Positions 35,101 to 47,700 of a stretch of DNA of 64,000 bases are shown here, one piece after another; the stretch's first letter is position 1, and each line of letters starts with the position of its first letter. The position numbers and the translations under genes are program-made. The stretch is taken from assembly GCA_030248135.1 (NCBI GenBank), contig JASANC010002606.1, positions 56,523-120,522 of the forward strand, given 5' to 3'. This DNA is from Theristus sp. LFF4_11 (lineage: Eukaryota > Nematoda > Chromadorea > Monhysterida > Xyalidae). Below the pieces are notes generated by a model. It was not told the origin of the DNA. It worked only from the letters and a program-made list of their open reading frames with translations, and did no database searches.

Positions 35101-35846
35101 CAACATAAATAAAATATGTACTGAACAAATTCGCACGCATTTTGCAACAGTGACGAAATTGAGGTGCAGAAGAGTTCACTCGAGGGCACGAGAGTAGACT
35201 GCGACTGCACTTAAAAGTGTACGGCGCAGGTGTGGTGGGCAGGTGAGCACTGAAAGTCCACTCAAAAATGGGCAACCTGGAGACTTTACAGGACCGTCAA
35301 TTACTGGAATTTCGCAACAATGCTCCTCAAACAACATCGAACGCATTCGATTCATAAAGTGGGTTCGTAAGTGAAAACTTTGTGAAATTTCAAAATGACT
35401 GCAGCCACAATGCTGAAATGTCACATACGCACATAAATACTTTTTAGTTTTGGGTAAAAATCAAAACTAAAAATCAACACATTTTGCGCGTAGACTGTGC
35501 CAATGCAACAGGTGTCAACAAGTTATGCCAACTGAACTGAGACGGTTTATTTTTTAAAGGCAATCTATCTGCTATCAAGGAAATATGACAATTTTACAGT
35601 GAACCTGACTGGCTTTTTGAATATTAAAAAACTGGCACGAAAAAAATGATATCAAACGAAATAATACGACGGAAAAGGGTGAACGAACACATTGTGTTCA
35701 GAACTGCTTCCCGTGTAAGTCACAAAGTAAAATCGTCAAGTATCGTCAAACAAACAACAAAAAAACGTCAGAAAAAAACGATGATTGTGTCGCTGACCGA
35801 TTACACTACCTAGAGCAAGAATTTTGTTAAATTTCAGGAGATCTGG
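29182..35846 (-). CDS. DLC-family RhoGAP: SAM, RhoGAP and START domains
   Basis: GTPase-activating protein for Rho, of the DLC1/STARD13/crossveinless-c/GEI-1 family. Exons (descending): 35846-35810 (tentative bridge), 34570-34499, 34371-34223, 33801-33623, 33471-33254, 33131-32931, 32447-32115, 32014-31717, 31580-31306, 31198-31010, 30928-30806, 30738-30266, 30051-29891, 29824-29693, 29566-29384, 29296-29182 (stop TGA). Phases close throughout. SAM domain: CVWLRAAGFPQYAQMYE, then LPFDIASVSKDHEFLDADS. The linker has the family's AERRDSGVGSSLSRS motif. RhoGAP: VFGVPL, GIFRKSGVRSRI with the arginine finger at 31071-31073, YFRDLPEPLLTNKLSETF and NLAVCFAPSLF. START: PLRLWR, ERDVWDE, VVNDMPPHPTRDY, FLVEPSPLGAGRSRLTYIAR and FGHLCARQV. 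From the SAM exon on it codes 1033 residues, near the usual DLC1 length. It lies convergent with the bL32m gene. Confidence 0.94.
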
Positions 35847-38755
35847 CTCGAACAAAGAAAATCCGTCCGCACGCAAACAGCAGCGCGTTTTGCTCGCAGT
35901 TTTCGAATTCCACGGACGGGGAACGGGGCGCGGCAATAAAACAGAGAATGGACAAGGATAAAGAAAGCCGGCCGATTTTGTTTCGTCCGCGATGGCGTAT
36001 TTTATGGTGCTTTTGGGTGTGAATGAAGAAAGTATCCCCGAGGGTGACATGAACGACAGTCGCCCGTCAAGGGTGAACAGTAGACGCCATTGACAACGCT
36101 GCCATGAAATGAAAGATGAACGTTTTTTTGATTCCATACGCTGTGACTCAGCTGCGCATCGCTCATTCATATATCGATACGATAGATAATAATTTTACTG
36201 TTTGGAAAAATTCTCAATTTCATTTTGTGTCACTTCAACACGACTGATATAGCGCGGACAAAAAGCTATTTTCAGTCAATCTGTCAATCATGACAGAAAC
36301 ACGCAAATGAAATGAGATACAGCGCGCGCATTATGCCCTCTTCCATTCAGCGCAGCTCGTTTTCAACATTTATATTCGGCGGTGGTGGTCCAAGAATTCG
36401 TACTAAACGCTATTTTTCAGAGCAAGAGAAGCGCGAGGGATCGGAGAATTTTGAAATCCAAATGCGATGCTTTTGTGGCTACATTTTTAGCGCGCATTTC
36501 AAGTGCAGTAACCGAATTTCGTAAATCTGTAAAATGCTCAGTTAGTTCTTTGGGAACAACGAACAATATAAAAGAAAAAAGATTTATTACGGCCAGGAGG
36601 CAGCACGCTGTTGAGTGAAAGAAGAAACACTGAACGCTAAAAAACGAGCAGCACAGAGAATTTTAGCGAAAAACGATATTTGAAATTTTATTAATAAAAT
36701 TCTTCCGTTGTATTTGGGCAACCTCTAGAAATTCGAAAACTGCGGAAACATGGACTGAAAAGAGAATGCAAATTCCATCACATTTTTCCAACAAACTCAA
36801 AATCAATTTTCTGTTAGTGCAACAGCGTCAACTCACTGTTGCTATTGCAGTCCCAAAAAGGTGAGAAACATGACATAAAGAAACGCTACACCCAAATTAC
36901 ATCTTTTATGACACGTGACTTTGCTTTGTGCAAATACGAACATACAAAAAACCAAAATTTACAAAGTGCATAAATTAAACAACGACAATGCAGTTTACTG
37001 TTTACTAAAAATGAGCCTCGAAGGTGGGGGTGGGGCTGCTAAACCACCAGACAAATAGTTTGTCTGTTGACTTTTCAATGGAACAACGTTTGCAAACAAA
37101 GTGCAAAATCACAGCCATCAGAAGTCACCATTCAATAGAATGAATACAATCACCAAAAACAACAATGCAACGCCAAAAATGCAACATGCTACTAACAAAC
37201 AGGCAAACAGAGACGCGTTAACTCGAGTTCAAATATAATAATCAGTGTGGGGTTCGAAAAAAGATGAATTTCATTGCTTCGGGGTGGGCAATTGAATGAG
37301 ATCAACAGGAGGCGCGAGTTCTGAGAGGGGGTGAATTGGAATGACCGGAAAAGGCAGACAATGTGGGACAAAGTACTACAGTCACCAGCAGGGGCAGGCG
37401 TGCAAACAGAGAATAAAAAATGGAGAAGCAATGCAGTTGTGCCGATAGCACACTCGCACTGGCCCGTTCGTTGAGACACTGAGACAGTGGGCCTTTGAAA
37501 TACCTAAGCCATCAATAATAAATAACATAATCTCAATATTAATATCAATGGAGCGCGTGCATTCAAGGGTGTAAAACGCGTACAACGCACGCAACGTCGC
37601 AAAGAGGCTTTTGAAATTCGCATTTGAACCGAGAAAACCATGGCAGGGCAACAGCAGCAGCTGCGCACGGTTGTGCTCAAATTGGATTGGCGCAACAAGC
37701 GTCGCACACCAGCAAAACACACGGCGTAAACGATGTCGTCTTATCTGCTCCGATTTCAAAACAGACCAGCGCGTTTGAATGAAGAACACATGTGCACAGC
37801 CCAGAACAACAGTAACATTTGTTGTTTGTTTGTTTGTTTGCATTTTCTTGGTTCAAAAACGGATGCGTGTTACGCAAGATGTACCTCCATTTCACGCAGT
37901 AACTGCGCCAAATCGTCGTGCTCTCAGAATGAGAAAATTAGAAAAACCTGCGAACAGGACTCGCAGTGATGGAAAACAGTGGACGTGCCGAAGTTTTATG
38001 GGTTGCCAACGGCACTTCCTGCAGTGGCGTGTGTGTTACGTGCGTAGCAATTTCTCGGTTAGACCAGAACAATTTCAGATCGGAATTTCTGGTAGTTTTC
38101 ACAATGATTGTGTGGCGGGCGAGGGCTTCGCACCGTATAGAACACGACCGTTTTATTGGGTGTTTTCATGGAGCACATGACAATGACAGCATCTGTGCGC
38201 GCAAAAACAGATTTAGGTGGGTGGGGTTGTTTACCACGGAAGCTGGCACCCACTGCGCACGTGCGCTCCTGATTGGGAATTATTGGAACTTATTGGACTG
38301 AGCCGGCGTGGAAAAGATGAACAATGAAAAAAGTTCAAAACCCAGATAATAACCAAACACAGAAACTCATGTTCCAGCGATGATTGGATTTGTTATCACT
38401 GTGAAAAATAATAATAATAATGCTTACCGGAGTTGCTGATATGCGAATGAGTGGGCAACTGCTCGGCAGACGTCTGCAAACATCAAGCAAGCTTGTCATC
38501 GACATAATGAGCAAAACAACAACAGCGCCAATAAACAAATGCTCATTTTTTATCAACGCTAGCGCCACAGGTCGCAGTGGTGTGCGCCGCAGCACACGCT
38601 CGATATAAAAACAACACTAAAATAACCGGAACACATTTGCGTTTGTTTTGATGCTGTTTGTGTTTATACTGATTGATAAGATGGTTTTCAGGGAACGGGT
38701 GTAAAATCTAAAACTTCACAAGCAATGGAGCTTAATAAGAAGGACGGTACGGTAC
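35847..38755. other. Intron sequence, possible alternative first exon at 36170-35810
   Basis: A minus-strand open frame runs from an ATG at 36170 through GRLSFMSPSGILSSFTPKS and KFNKILAL to the same donor at 35810, in the phase needed by the SAM exon. It could be a first exon for a shorter, SAM-first isoform, as vertebrate DLC1 has. Alternatively only the last 37 bases (35846-35810) act as a bridging exon. The rest shows no coding signal. Confidence 0.4.
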
Positions 38756-41700
38756 CTGAATGCCGATCAAGTCCTGGTTGAACGGTTGATGATGGGTTCG
38801 ATGAATGCCACCAGCACCGGATCTGCGACGTCTTGGCACAACAGCGGCTTCGTGATCGTGTTCACGGTTGTGCTCAACGTAGACGCTGCTTGCTGTTGCG
38901 CTTATTGATGATGGCATACCTGCAATTGCAGTCATGAACATTTCATAGCTGCTAATGTTTCATAACTCATTCACAAATATTCAGTTTTTTTCAAAAATGT
39001 ATTCGATCAGTGAAGCGAAGCATGCTGTGAACTGTGCCGCACCACAACGCTCAAGACTCGGCATCGATTTCGCAATCAGCGACGCGTGGTGGCTGCTTGG
39101 CCAAGCGTTCGATGATGCACCCGCCAACGAATCGCCCATGCTCAACGGGTATGGCTCGTCGTAGATGTGACCGGAAGAGCTCTGAAGTGAAGCACTTGCA
39201 GAAACTATGCTTGTTGCATTTTATCAAGACGAGAAATGCAGTGTTTAGATAAAAAACAAAACAAAAAATAAGTCAAGGAAGCTGCACCTGTCGAGCAGCG
39301 GGCGATTTGGCGCCAATGTTGCTGCTGCTGCCGGTGATGTCGACCGAGCGAGACGAGAGCAGTTGCTGCTGTGCCAGTCGGTGCTGCTGCTGACTGAGCA
39401 GAACGTTCGCCAAACTAGCAGTGCTGTCGAGGTGTTCGTCATTCCGTGCGGTGGCCGTGTCGTTCTGCCGTGAATCAAGGCGTCTGAAGGCGCCGGCGGC
39501 GTGTTGCGGGATTGACGGGGTGCTTGTGGTGAACGAAGCTCGCCCGTTTGTTGACTGCGGCGCCTCCGGACTCATCGGGGAACTCTCGCTGTCAGCCATG
39601 ACACTGGACGTCATCGACAAGTCGCGCGGCAACACTGCACTGCTCTGGTCGACCACGGGGCTGCTCGCTGCATCCGCGTCGGTGCTGCGGACACCCTCGC
39701 GTTCTGCAAATTGTTTGTTGTTCTTCGGTTTCGGCGCTATTCTTGCAACTTTTTTACCAAAAGTATTATCCAGAGAGGCCAATGAATCAAACAGTGACAT
39801 CCAAACCCTGTTGCAAAGCTGCGTTCAGGTTATTTAGAATTGTCCGTCACCTGATTTTTAAAGAATGCTATGGGAAACACACATGTTTGATCTTGGAAAC
39901 CACGTGACCAGGTGAGCCATTGCAAATTGCCTGAACGCAGCCCTGTAACGGGGCTTACCGTCTGCCCGCTGCGAGCTCCACGCGTCCACAGTGGGGCGCA
40001 ACAGTCCCTGCCTGGCCAGCCACTGTCTGCGTTCGCTGGGCATTGTCCCTGCGGCAGTGCTCGTGTTGGTCGACCCATTTGAAGGCGGTGACGTGAGCAC
40101 GTTGTCGTACAGCGACTCGTACATCGACGGATTGACGGACTGCATCTGTGCCTGGTTGTGTATCAATCGTTGGTAGCCGCTGCCGACGGCCGTCACACTG
40201 AACGGGTACGGCTCGATGCCCGCGGAGCGCATCGCCTGCTGCTGGCTGTACTTCACTGGCGGCGGCGTGGTCTGCTTGCCGAGGCTGCCCTTGCTCGACG
40301 ATTCACCGTTGAACCGTTGCTGCTTGTTGTTGTTGGTGGTGTTGAGCAGTTGAGGCGTGTTGCACGGGACACTGCTGTTGAGCACATTCGGCGAGCGTTG
40401 CACGGTGGCCGACTGGAGCGCAGCGTTGGACGTGGCTGTGGAGCACTCGAGCAACACCCTGAGGCTCTCGTCCAGCTCATCATACCGCTGGCGACGTGCG
40501 TCCAGTGACAGCTGTTTCACCATCATGCCCGAGCGATGCGGCTGGTGTTCGCCGCAAGGTGCCGTTGGTTGATCGGCATTGTTGACGATGGCCATCAACG
40601 ACATCAGTGGAGTGCGCGTGCGCTCGCCGGCCACCGCTGCGTGCGCTTCATCGTCCAACAGATAACGCTCCGTGGAAGCGTCCGACAGTCTGAGACTATG
40701 CCGATCCAAGCGATTACCAGGCGTCAGAGGCCCTGGTGAACAACGCTCATCGGTTCGATCGGACTCGGACGTCGACAAGGAGCGTCTGCGCACGCCGGGC
40801 GAGGAGAGCGCCATACGCGCGTCGGGCACGGCTGCCGCAGTCATCATGCTTGCTGCTTGGTTTGTGTCACTGTTGATCGTGATGTTGTTGTTGTTGGTGT
40901 TGTTGTTGTTTTGCTCGTCAACGTCGGACATCCATGTGAAACTCGAGCTGCGCGACACCGAGAACGGACTGGTTTGCGTGAACGCGTCGATTGGCGGGTG
41001 GTTGTCGTTGATTGGCACGTTCGTTGCACTGTTGTTGGTGGTGGTGTTCACTTGGACGTAGCAGACGTTGTTGTTGAGTGCCGTTGCGACATCATCCCCA
41101 TTGTGGATCGGTATGGCTGTGGCGATCGCTTGTCGCAGTTCCTCGTGCGCAATGGACGCATTTGAGGCCGCGTCGCCTGTGGCAGCGTGTGTGGCCGCCT
41201 GTAACAATTGATTCGCGGCCGTATGCACCAGTCGCAGCATGATCACCAGATTTCTGGTGCACTACCAACGTCAGCACCGTTCATGATTCTCTCTGTGTCT
41301 GCTCTCACACAAAATGTGGCAACAAAAATGCGGCGGTGGCCGGCCTGCATTGGAAATGACACACGGGCGCACGCGCACAGGCAAATGAGAGACGGCATGA
41401 CGAACGCAATGGCAATTGGCAGTGCTGCTGAGTTGTGCGCCGGAGAACACCGCGAAATGCAAAACATGTGCTGCCTCTCATGGCAATGCTGAGCGACATA
41501 CAGGCAACGCTCAGCGTAAATTCAATTTTGCAAAATGTGTATCATCTTGGCGACCACATAAATTATATGCACCGCATGTAGAGTCATGGTGCAAAAAAAC
41601 AGCGGCAAGACGCAGAACAGCAACATTGTTGCGAGCATCTGAGATCAGCCAATGGAGTGAAAGGACAGGGTCATTCCATTCAGAGGATGACGAAAGAATG

Positions 41701-44700
41701 CTGAACAGACAATATGCGTGTCATTTTCAATTTGTCCATGAACTGTTTTCAGAAATACCGTAAAGTCTTGCATATAAGGTTTCTCCCACTTATAAGACCC
41801 CCACCCAAAAGTGACCCAATAGAGTGTCACACGGCGGAAAACCAAAAAATTCAAAATTTTGATTTTGGTCGAAATCCCATCCCGTTTATAAGGCCCGGAA
41901 TTCCTAACCTTTGTTTTATAAGACCTCCTCCCACTTATAAGGTTGTCCTTGTCACACAAAATTTCTTCATTTTTTTCAGAATTTTTTTCAGAAATTATTG
42001 ATTTTCAAATTTTTATATGCGTCTCCCGCATTTTTAGATAATATAAAGAGACCTTGTATGCAAGACTTTACGGTAACGTAGCGGTTCCAGTTTTTCAGTT
42101 ATTTGAATTGACAATTAAGCCCAGCCCGAGGCACAATGATGTTTTGCATCCATCGCAAGATACAGTGTACGTCTGTTTCTTTTGAATAACATGGCATATC
42201 ACTAAGCAATACCGATTCGGCACGCTATTCAACCGTTGACGTTGAGAAATGAGCTTTCTGATGAAACTGTTTTCAACAGCCGTAAAAGGCTGAGCTGCAC
42301 AGTTAATAGCACACGGTGCAGCAACCATGAATTGTGATCAACTTGACTGTGCGGTTACAAAACGCCACAGGACATCAGCCATAAGCAAGGTTGTCTGCTG
42401 ATGTGTAGTTGGAAAGGAAGCACCGTGTGGCAGCGGTGGCAGATGCAGTTTCAAGGGCAGGCCCCACTGCGCTGCCGAAGCAGCAACGAGCGTTACAACA
42501 CGCCATGTAATTGAAGCGGCGCCTCATTATAACGGCAAAGCACTCGTGCGCTGGCATTCATGCTTCCAAATGATGCTGGAACGCACCTGTGCATGCGACT
42601 GCACTGGGCCCCATGGTGGCTGGCAGCAGCACCATTTTGCCAATGAGACGACAGCCTCGGAATGAAACGGACCTCCGGCAGATGCAGAGCATAAAGCGCC
42701 TCACACTCTGTGATGCGCGGTGCTTGCGTTTGTTATGCCATCGCGCCCATCATTAATTCACGACAATTCACACCTTTGAAACGAATTGTGTCACTGCTAA
42801 TGGACACGGCTTTGAAAACTCACAAACAAGCTCAACGTTTGTTGCCTTCGGGTGTTGCTACGGCATGGGCGTCAAACGCAACTGTTTGTATCTGACATCC
42901 TGCCTGACTCAATAGGTCTGCCAAACAGTGCTGAGAAATGATAATAGAATGGCAAAATTACTATTTTCTAAAAGGAGTTTGCTTCTGTTTTGAAAACAAC
43001 AACTGTGAATTCTTGAACAAAAAGTGCTTCAACATCGCACGTGGTGGATTGGGGCATTATAGATTTGTCCAGTTTGTTAAATTCACGCAAAAGAAGAATT
43101 TACGCATAAGAGTGGTAATAATTTGAGCGCAAAGAAAAAAACACAGCACAGCTGTACGCTGCGCTGACTTGCATGCCAATTGTTTTTCGGTCGTATTAGC
43201 CAACCGTTGCAGAACTTTGTAACATCGAATTTACGGTTGGCGTAAACTGCAGTGAAGCGCATTATCACGTGTAGCAACAATGTGCGGGCATATGAGCCCA
43301 TGCGAGTTTTCGGAGGCGTCAAAAGGGAACAACGCTAATTTGACAAAATGGGTTGTGCATGTGGCGCAATTGATCGAACGACACAAGCAATGCTCACACG
43401 GCTGTCTGTAGCCTTATGCGTTTTGGGACACCCAATTTGAACGGCCTTGACAGCTCAACAGAAACACTGGCGCCCATGTGCATCCGTGAGTGAACAACTG
43501 GTAGCAATGTACCGGGTGATCCAAAAAAACTACACAACAAGACTGCTCTAGCTCGCCAACGGATGGATGGTTTGGGCTAAAATTCTAGTCACACATCACG
43601 CATAACTTTTCATATGTTGTAAAATTTCAGACTAATTGGTCCACCCTATACTGAATGCGAAACGTAATAGTGAAAACGCGAAAAAATAGAATTTTCGCGC
43701 CAACCCGTAGCGTACGTCGTCCGTCCACCACTCAACGCTCAAGGAAATGTTTCAGCGTTCTCTCTGCTGTTAATTTTTGTTTCTTTTCTTTCAAAAAGAA
43801 CAAATGCTGATTTCTGCTGATTATGACGAGATTGGCTGACCAGAGCCCGTTTTTCTATCGTAAACATTTTCAGTTTCACAGAAATTCGCATGCCACAACC
43901 CAGATTGTTCAGGCATTTGGAGCCGGGTCGGTGCTGCGCAAATCGAAATGTCAACGAAACGCACGAATAACTGTTGTTGTGCTTTCTGTTTGCTACTCGT
44001 ATGCAAAAACACAGAACACCCGCTGCTCAGTGGACCAATCCATTTTTCACAAAATGCAGCAAAACCCGAACGGTGGTTTGGCTGCTGCAACAAAAAAGCA
44101 GTGATTTCAGAGAAAATTATGCTTGCAAAACATAAAAAACGCTGAAACATCTCCTTGAGCGCTCAGTGGTGGACGTGCGCTAAGCGCGGCGCACTGTATT
44201 TGGAGCGAAAATTTAAAATTTACATTTGTTTTTTACAATTTCGTCTCGCAGTTATTATAGGGTGGACTAATTCGTCTGAAATTTTAACACAAAAATGAGA
44301 AGTTAGTGATGCTTGGTAAAAATGTTAGCCCAAACTCACCCGTTGGCGAGCTAGTGCCGATTCTTATCGTGTAGTTTTTCTGAATCACCCTGTACAACTG
44401 ACATGAGCTGATGACACAATCAGCAGTACTTCTGTTGGTTGGTGTTGATCTATTACGACAGCATGTAGTAGCAACATAATCCAGCCCGTCTAATGCTCTG
44501 CTGGCGCAGCGCGTCGTCATGACAAAGTAAAGCCGCTGCTGCTGCCCACTGCAACATCTGCACCCGTCGCGCTAACCGTTTTACTAACGGCCACGTGCTG
44601 CTTGCACGCCAAAAACAGCAGCAGCACTACGCACACGGATGCTTTTTATGGTGCCGTGCTGGCGTGCACAGCCATGCTCATCTCGCTTGCAATCATATGA

Positions 44701-47700
44701 CTTCATTTTGTGCCTGCTGTCAGCACGTACACACGCACCATGATGGAAAACACGAACACTGCACAAGTCATTGTTCTAAGTGGCTGCTGGCCATGCTGCA
44801 AAATTACTGTTGTGCTGTCGTGGCAGGCTGAGCAGAGCAGCTTTGCGTTAAACCATCGACCGACAAAAACCGGTGATGGCACTTTAAAAAAGTAAAAACG
44901 TTAGCAGAAGTAAGATAAATTGAGAAACGAGATGCGCTCCAGAGACGCGTGCAGCACAGTGGACGGGTGCTGTGCTTGTTTGGAGATGTATTCTCAAAAG
45001 CATCACATGCTGCAAGCATGGGCGTGTTGGAAGTGGCACGCGCTGTGTCGGTGTGCGTGGAGGCAAACAAGCGTCGAAATGAGAAACTGAGTGAAAGGAA
45101 CATGCACCAGACCGACCATATTGGCAGTGCTGCGCATGCTGCTTGCAGTGTCAACACAACGCTAGAACGCAAATGTAATGACCGAAATGGCATGCACCAT
45201 GGTAGTGCCGAATTGCACTCGGCACAACACACCAGCACGCTTTGAACGCAGATGCTTGCTAACAATGAGTTCGCTGTTCATTGGTTAACGGGTTTAGGTT
45301 CGGCTTGGGCGTTCACTCAGCCTCATTTGAGAAACTACGCAAAAATTTGTGCCTGTGTTCAGGCAAACAAGGGCTGGCAGCAGTGTCCACGTTCAAGCAG
45401 TGTCGAACCACCGAGAATGCTTGGTCTGGTGATGTCTGCTTGCGCTTGCAGGGCACCACTGAATTTGGTTTTTCGGTTTTGAGCACTGAAATTGCAAAAT
45501 GACTGTTCAACTAACATGCTGTGCGGTAAAGTACAAATGTGATGTGTGGATGATGTGTAGATAAGCGTGGCAGACTGACCACGACCAGTATGAATTTGGT
45601 AAGTTGCACACTGATCTTTCAACGGAAAATTTACGCCGATCCGGGCCAGGGGCGAAGAGAAAGATAATGTCCAGTGTCCGCAAACATTGGACAACATTGT
45701 AGAGGTGTAATAGAGCAGTGCGGTGATGCAACACTTGATAGGCAACGCAGCAAACGCACCAACCGTAATCAATCGAACGAGCAGCCCCGAATACACGAAA
45801 ATGGGCCCCGAGATCAGGTTACACTGACACATTTGCAGCGGCAGATTGTGTTTGCCTCTGTCATCTCCCACTGGGCGGCACTGACCAGCCGTGCGTGCGC
45901 TGCGCACTCTTACATTTGCATTACGACATCGAGGCAATTGTTCACTGCCTCTGACCACTGCACATCGTCACAAACGCACCAAAAGTCGCCTTGTACACAA
46001 AAAAACGCGGAACGTTTACTGAAAAAGAAACACAATTTTATTAGTTGGTAAGTGGCGATGTATGCGCCCAGCTGAATAACTGCCTTGCTGTTGTTGGGTT
46101 GAACTATTGAACCCTTGGTACGCTGCGGGATTTAGGTTGTTTCGACAGACAGCACACGCGTTGGTGTCAACAGTGATCAATGGATATTGCATTGCAAAGC
46201 AGCATTAAAGCTGCCGCTGTGTCTCGCTGCACCATTGCTGCCATGTGCAACATGACACCGCACGCGTCAGCTCGTTGCAACGACACTGCTCGCGTGGGCA
46301 CTTCGATTTTTTCGCCACTTACAAAGAAATTGGCTTTGTTTTTCCGCTTCACCACTACACGAGATAACACGCAACAGAACACATGTTTCAGTACAAAGAA
46401 AATTACGGCGCATTTTTGTTCGCATCAGCTCAGCGCAAACAGAGGGCCAAGTGCGGGGTGGTACTGTGCATGCTGGCACTTGCACACGGCACGAACAAAT
46501 GTGCCAAGCACTGCAATGACAATGATACACTCAGAGAGCTCATCAGTGAACACAAATAAAGGCAACCAGAGAATTTCACTCTCGCAGAAGAGTTGAGCGC
46601 AAAACTGGAAACTCAGGTTTGTTTGCAAGACCTGCAGGAAATGAGCGAACCCATGAAACGCGTTTTGTGAGCACATTTCGTTGGGTGGATGAGTCAGAGC
46701 GTCTGCATGAAGAAGACACAGCCAAGGAAGCGAAAACGAGTTCAGCACAAGCACACAGAGTATGGGAGCGCCACGAGGTGTGTGTAAGTGTTGTGACACA
46801 CGTGTCCCGGTGGTTCAAGTCTAGCAGCTACATGCAAGTCTAGCCCGCTTGTATTGATTCATTTTCGATTTTTTATTATTTTTTCAAATTTGATTGTCAG
46901 TTTTTGTGTAGCGCACAAAAGCGAAGGCTACTCGAACCACCAAAGTGCAGGGAACAAATTGAAACTATGGAGATTTTGCAGGCGACACAAACATACCCAG
47001 GGTTCGTATGCAGCCGTATCAAAATACAATCTCTGTGCATCACATGAATGCGGGTCGAAAGATTCATGACCATGAGCATAGTTGGCTGCCGGTTGCGCCA
47101 CTGTACCCTTTCAAAGTGTACTTTTCCTAGCAAAACATCGACATCGAAATCGGAAAAGGTCGTCTGGTAAATTGAAAAATCGCACAAAGATTTCACTGCG
47201 TACACCGTGGCAACGAAAAAGCGCAAGCAAGCGGCTTTTGAATAGGTCCGCTGCTACTGCATTATTACCGTAATTTATAGTTGCTTGCTTTTCTTTAACC
47301 GAAAAGTAAACTGAAACTAGAAACCGGAACGTCAGCTAAACGAGCACATAGGGCAAAGTATGAGGCCGCCTGGGCGCGTGTCATTGCCAATTTGCAGTTT
47401 TTGAGAGCACCCCAAGCCAACTGACCGTGCTGAGCGTGGCACACGGCGACGGCGTTGGTGTCAGCTGGTCCTGCGAGGACGCGCGGTGGCGTGCGCCAGC
47501 GTTGTTGCGCTCTGCGTGGCCAGCGAACGCTGCGTCCCGTTGCGACTCGTTCGCAGCGTCCATGAGCGCCGTGAAGTCCGGCTGACTGCCGACATCCAGC
47601 AACTGACTGTAGGCCTCAGCGAGCTGCTGACGCGCCGACTCGTGCCGCACGGAGCCGAACTGCTGCACGGCATGACGCAGCGGGCGTGATGCGGAGAGGT

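Larger units (their letters stand above)
41262..47425. other. Intron of the DLC-type gene region, holding two small elements
   Basis: A 6.2-kb gap between mapped exons. Apart from the two TA-flanked elements at 41758-42073 and 43512-44392, I see no gene. Open frames on both strands lack family motifs and splice-compatible extensions. Confidence 0.5.

Noticed and set aside
38732..38756. End of a separate gene with a stop at 38732
   Set aside because: Possible, but no poly(A) signal was seen nearby and a phase-compatible bridging exon to the SAM exon exists, so I prefer one gene; kept as the main alternative.
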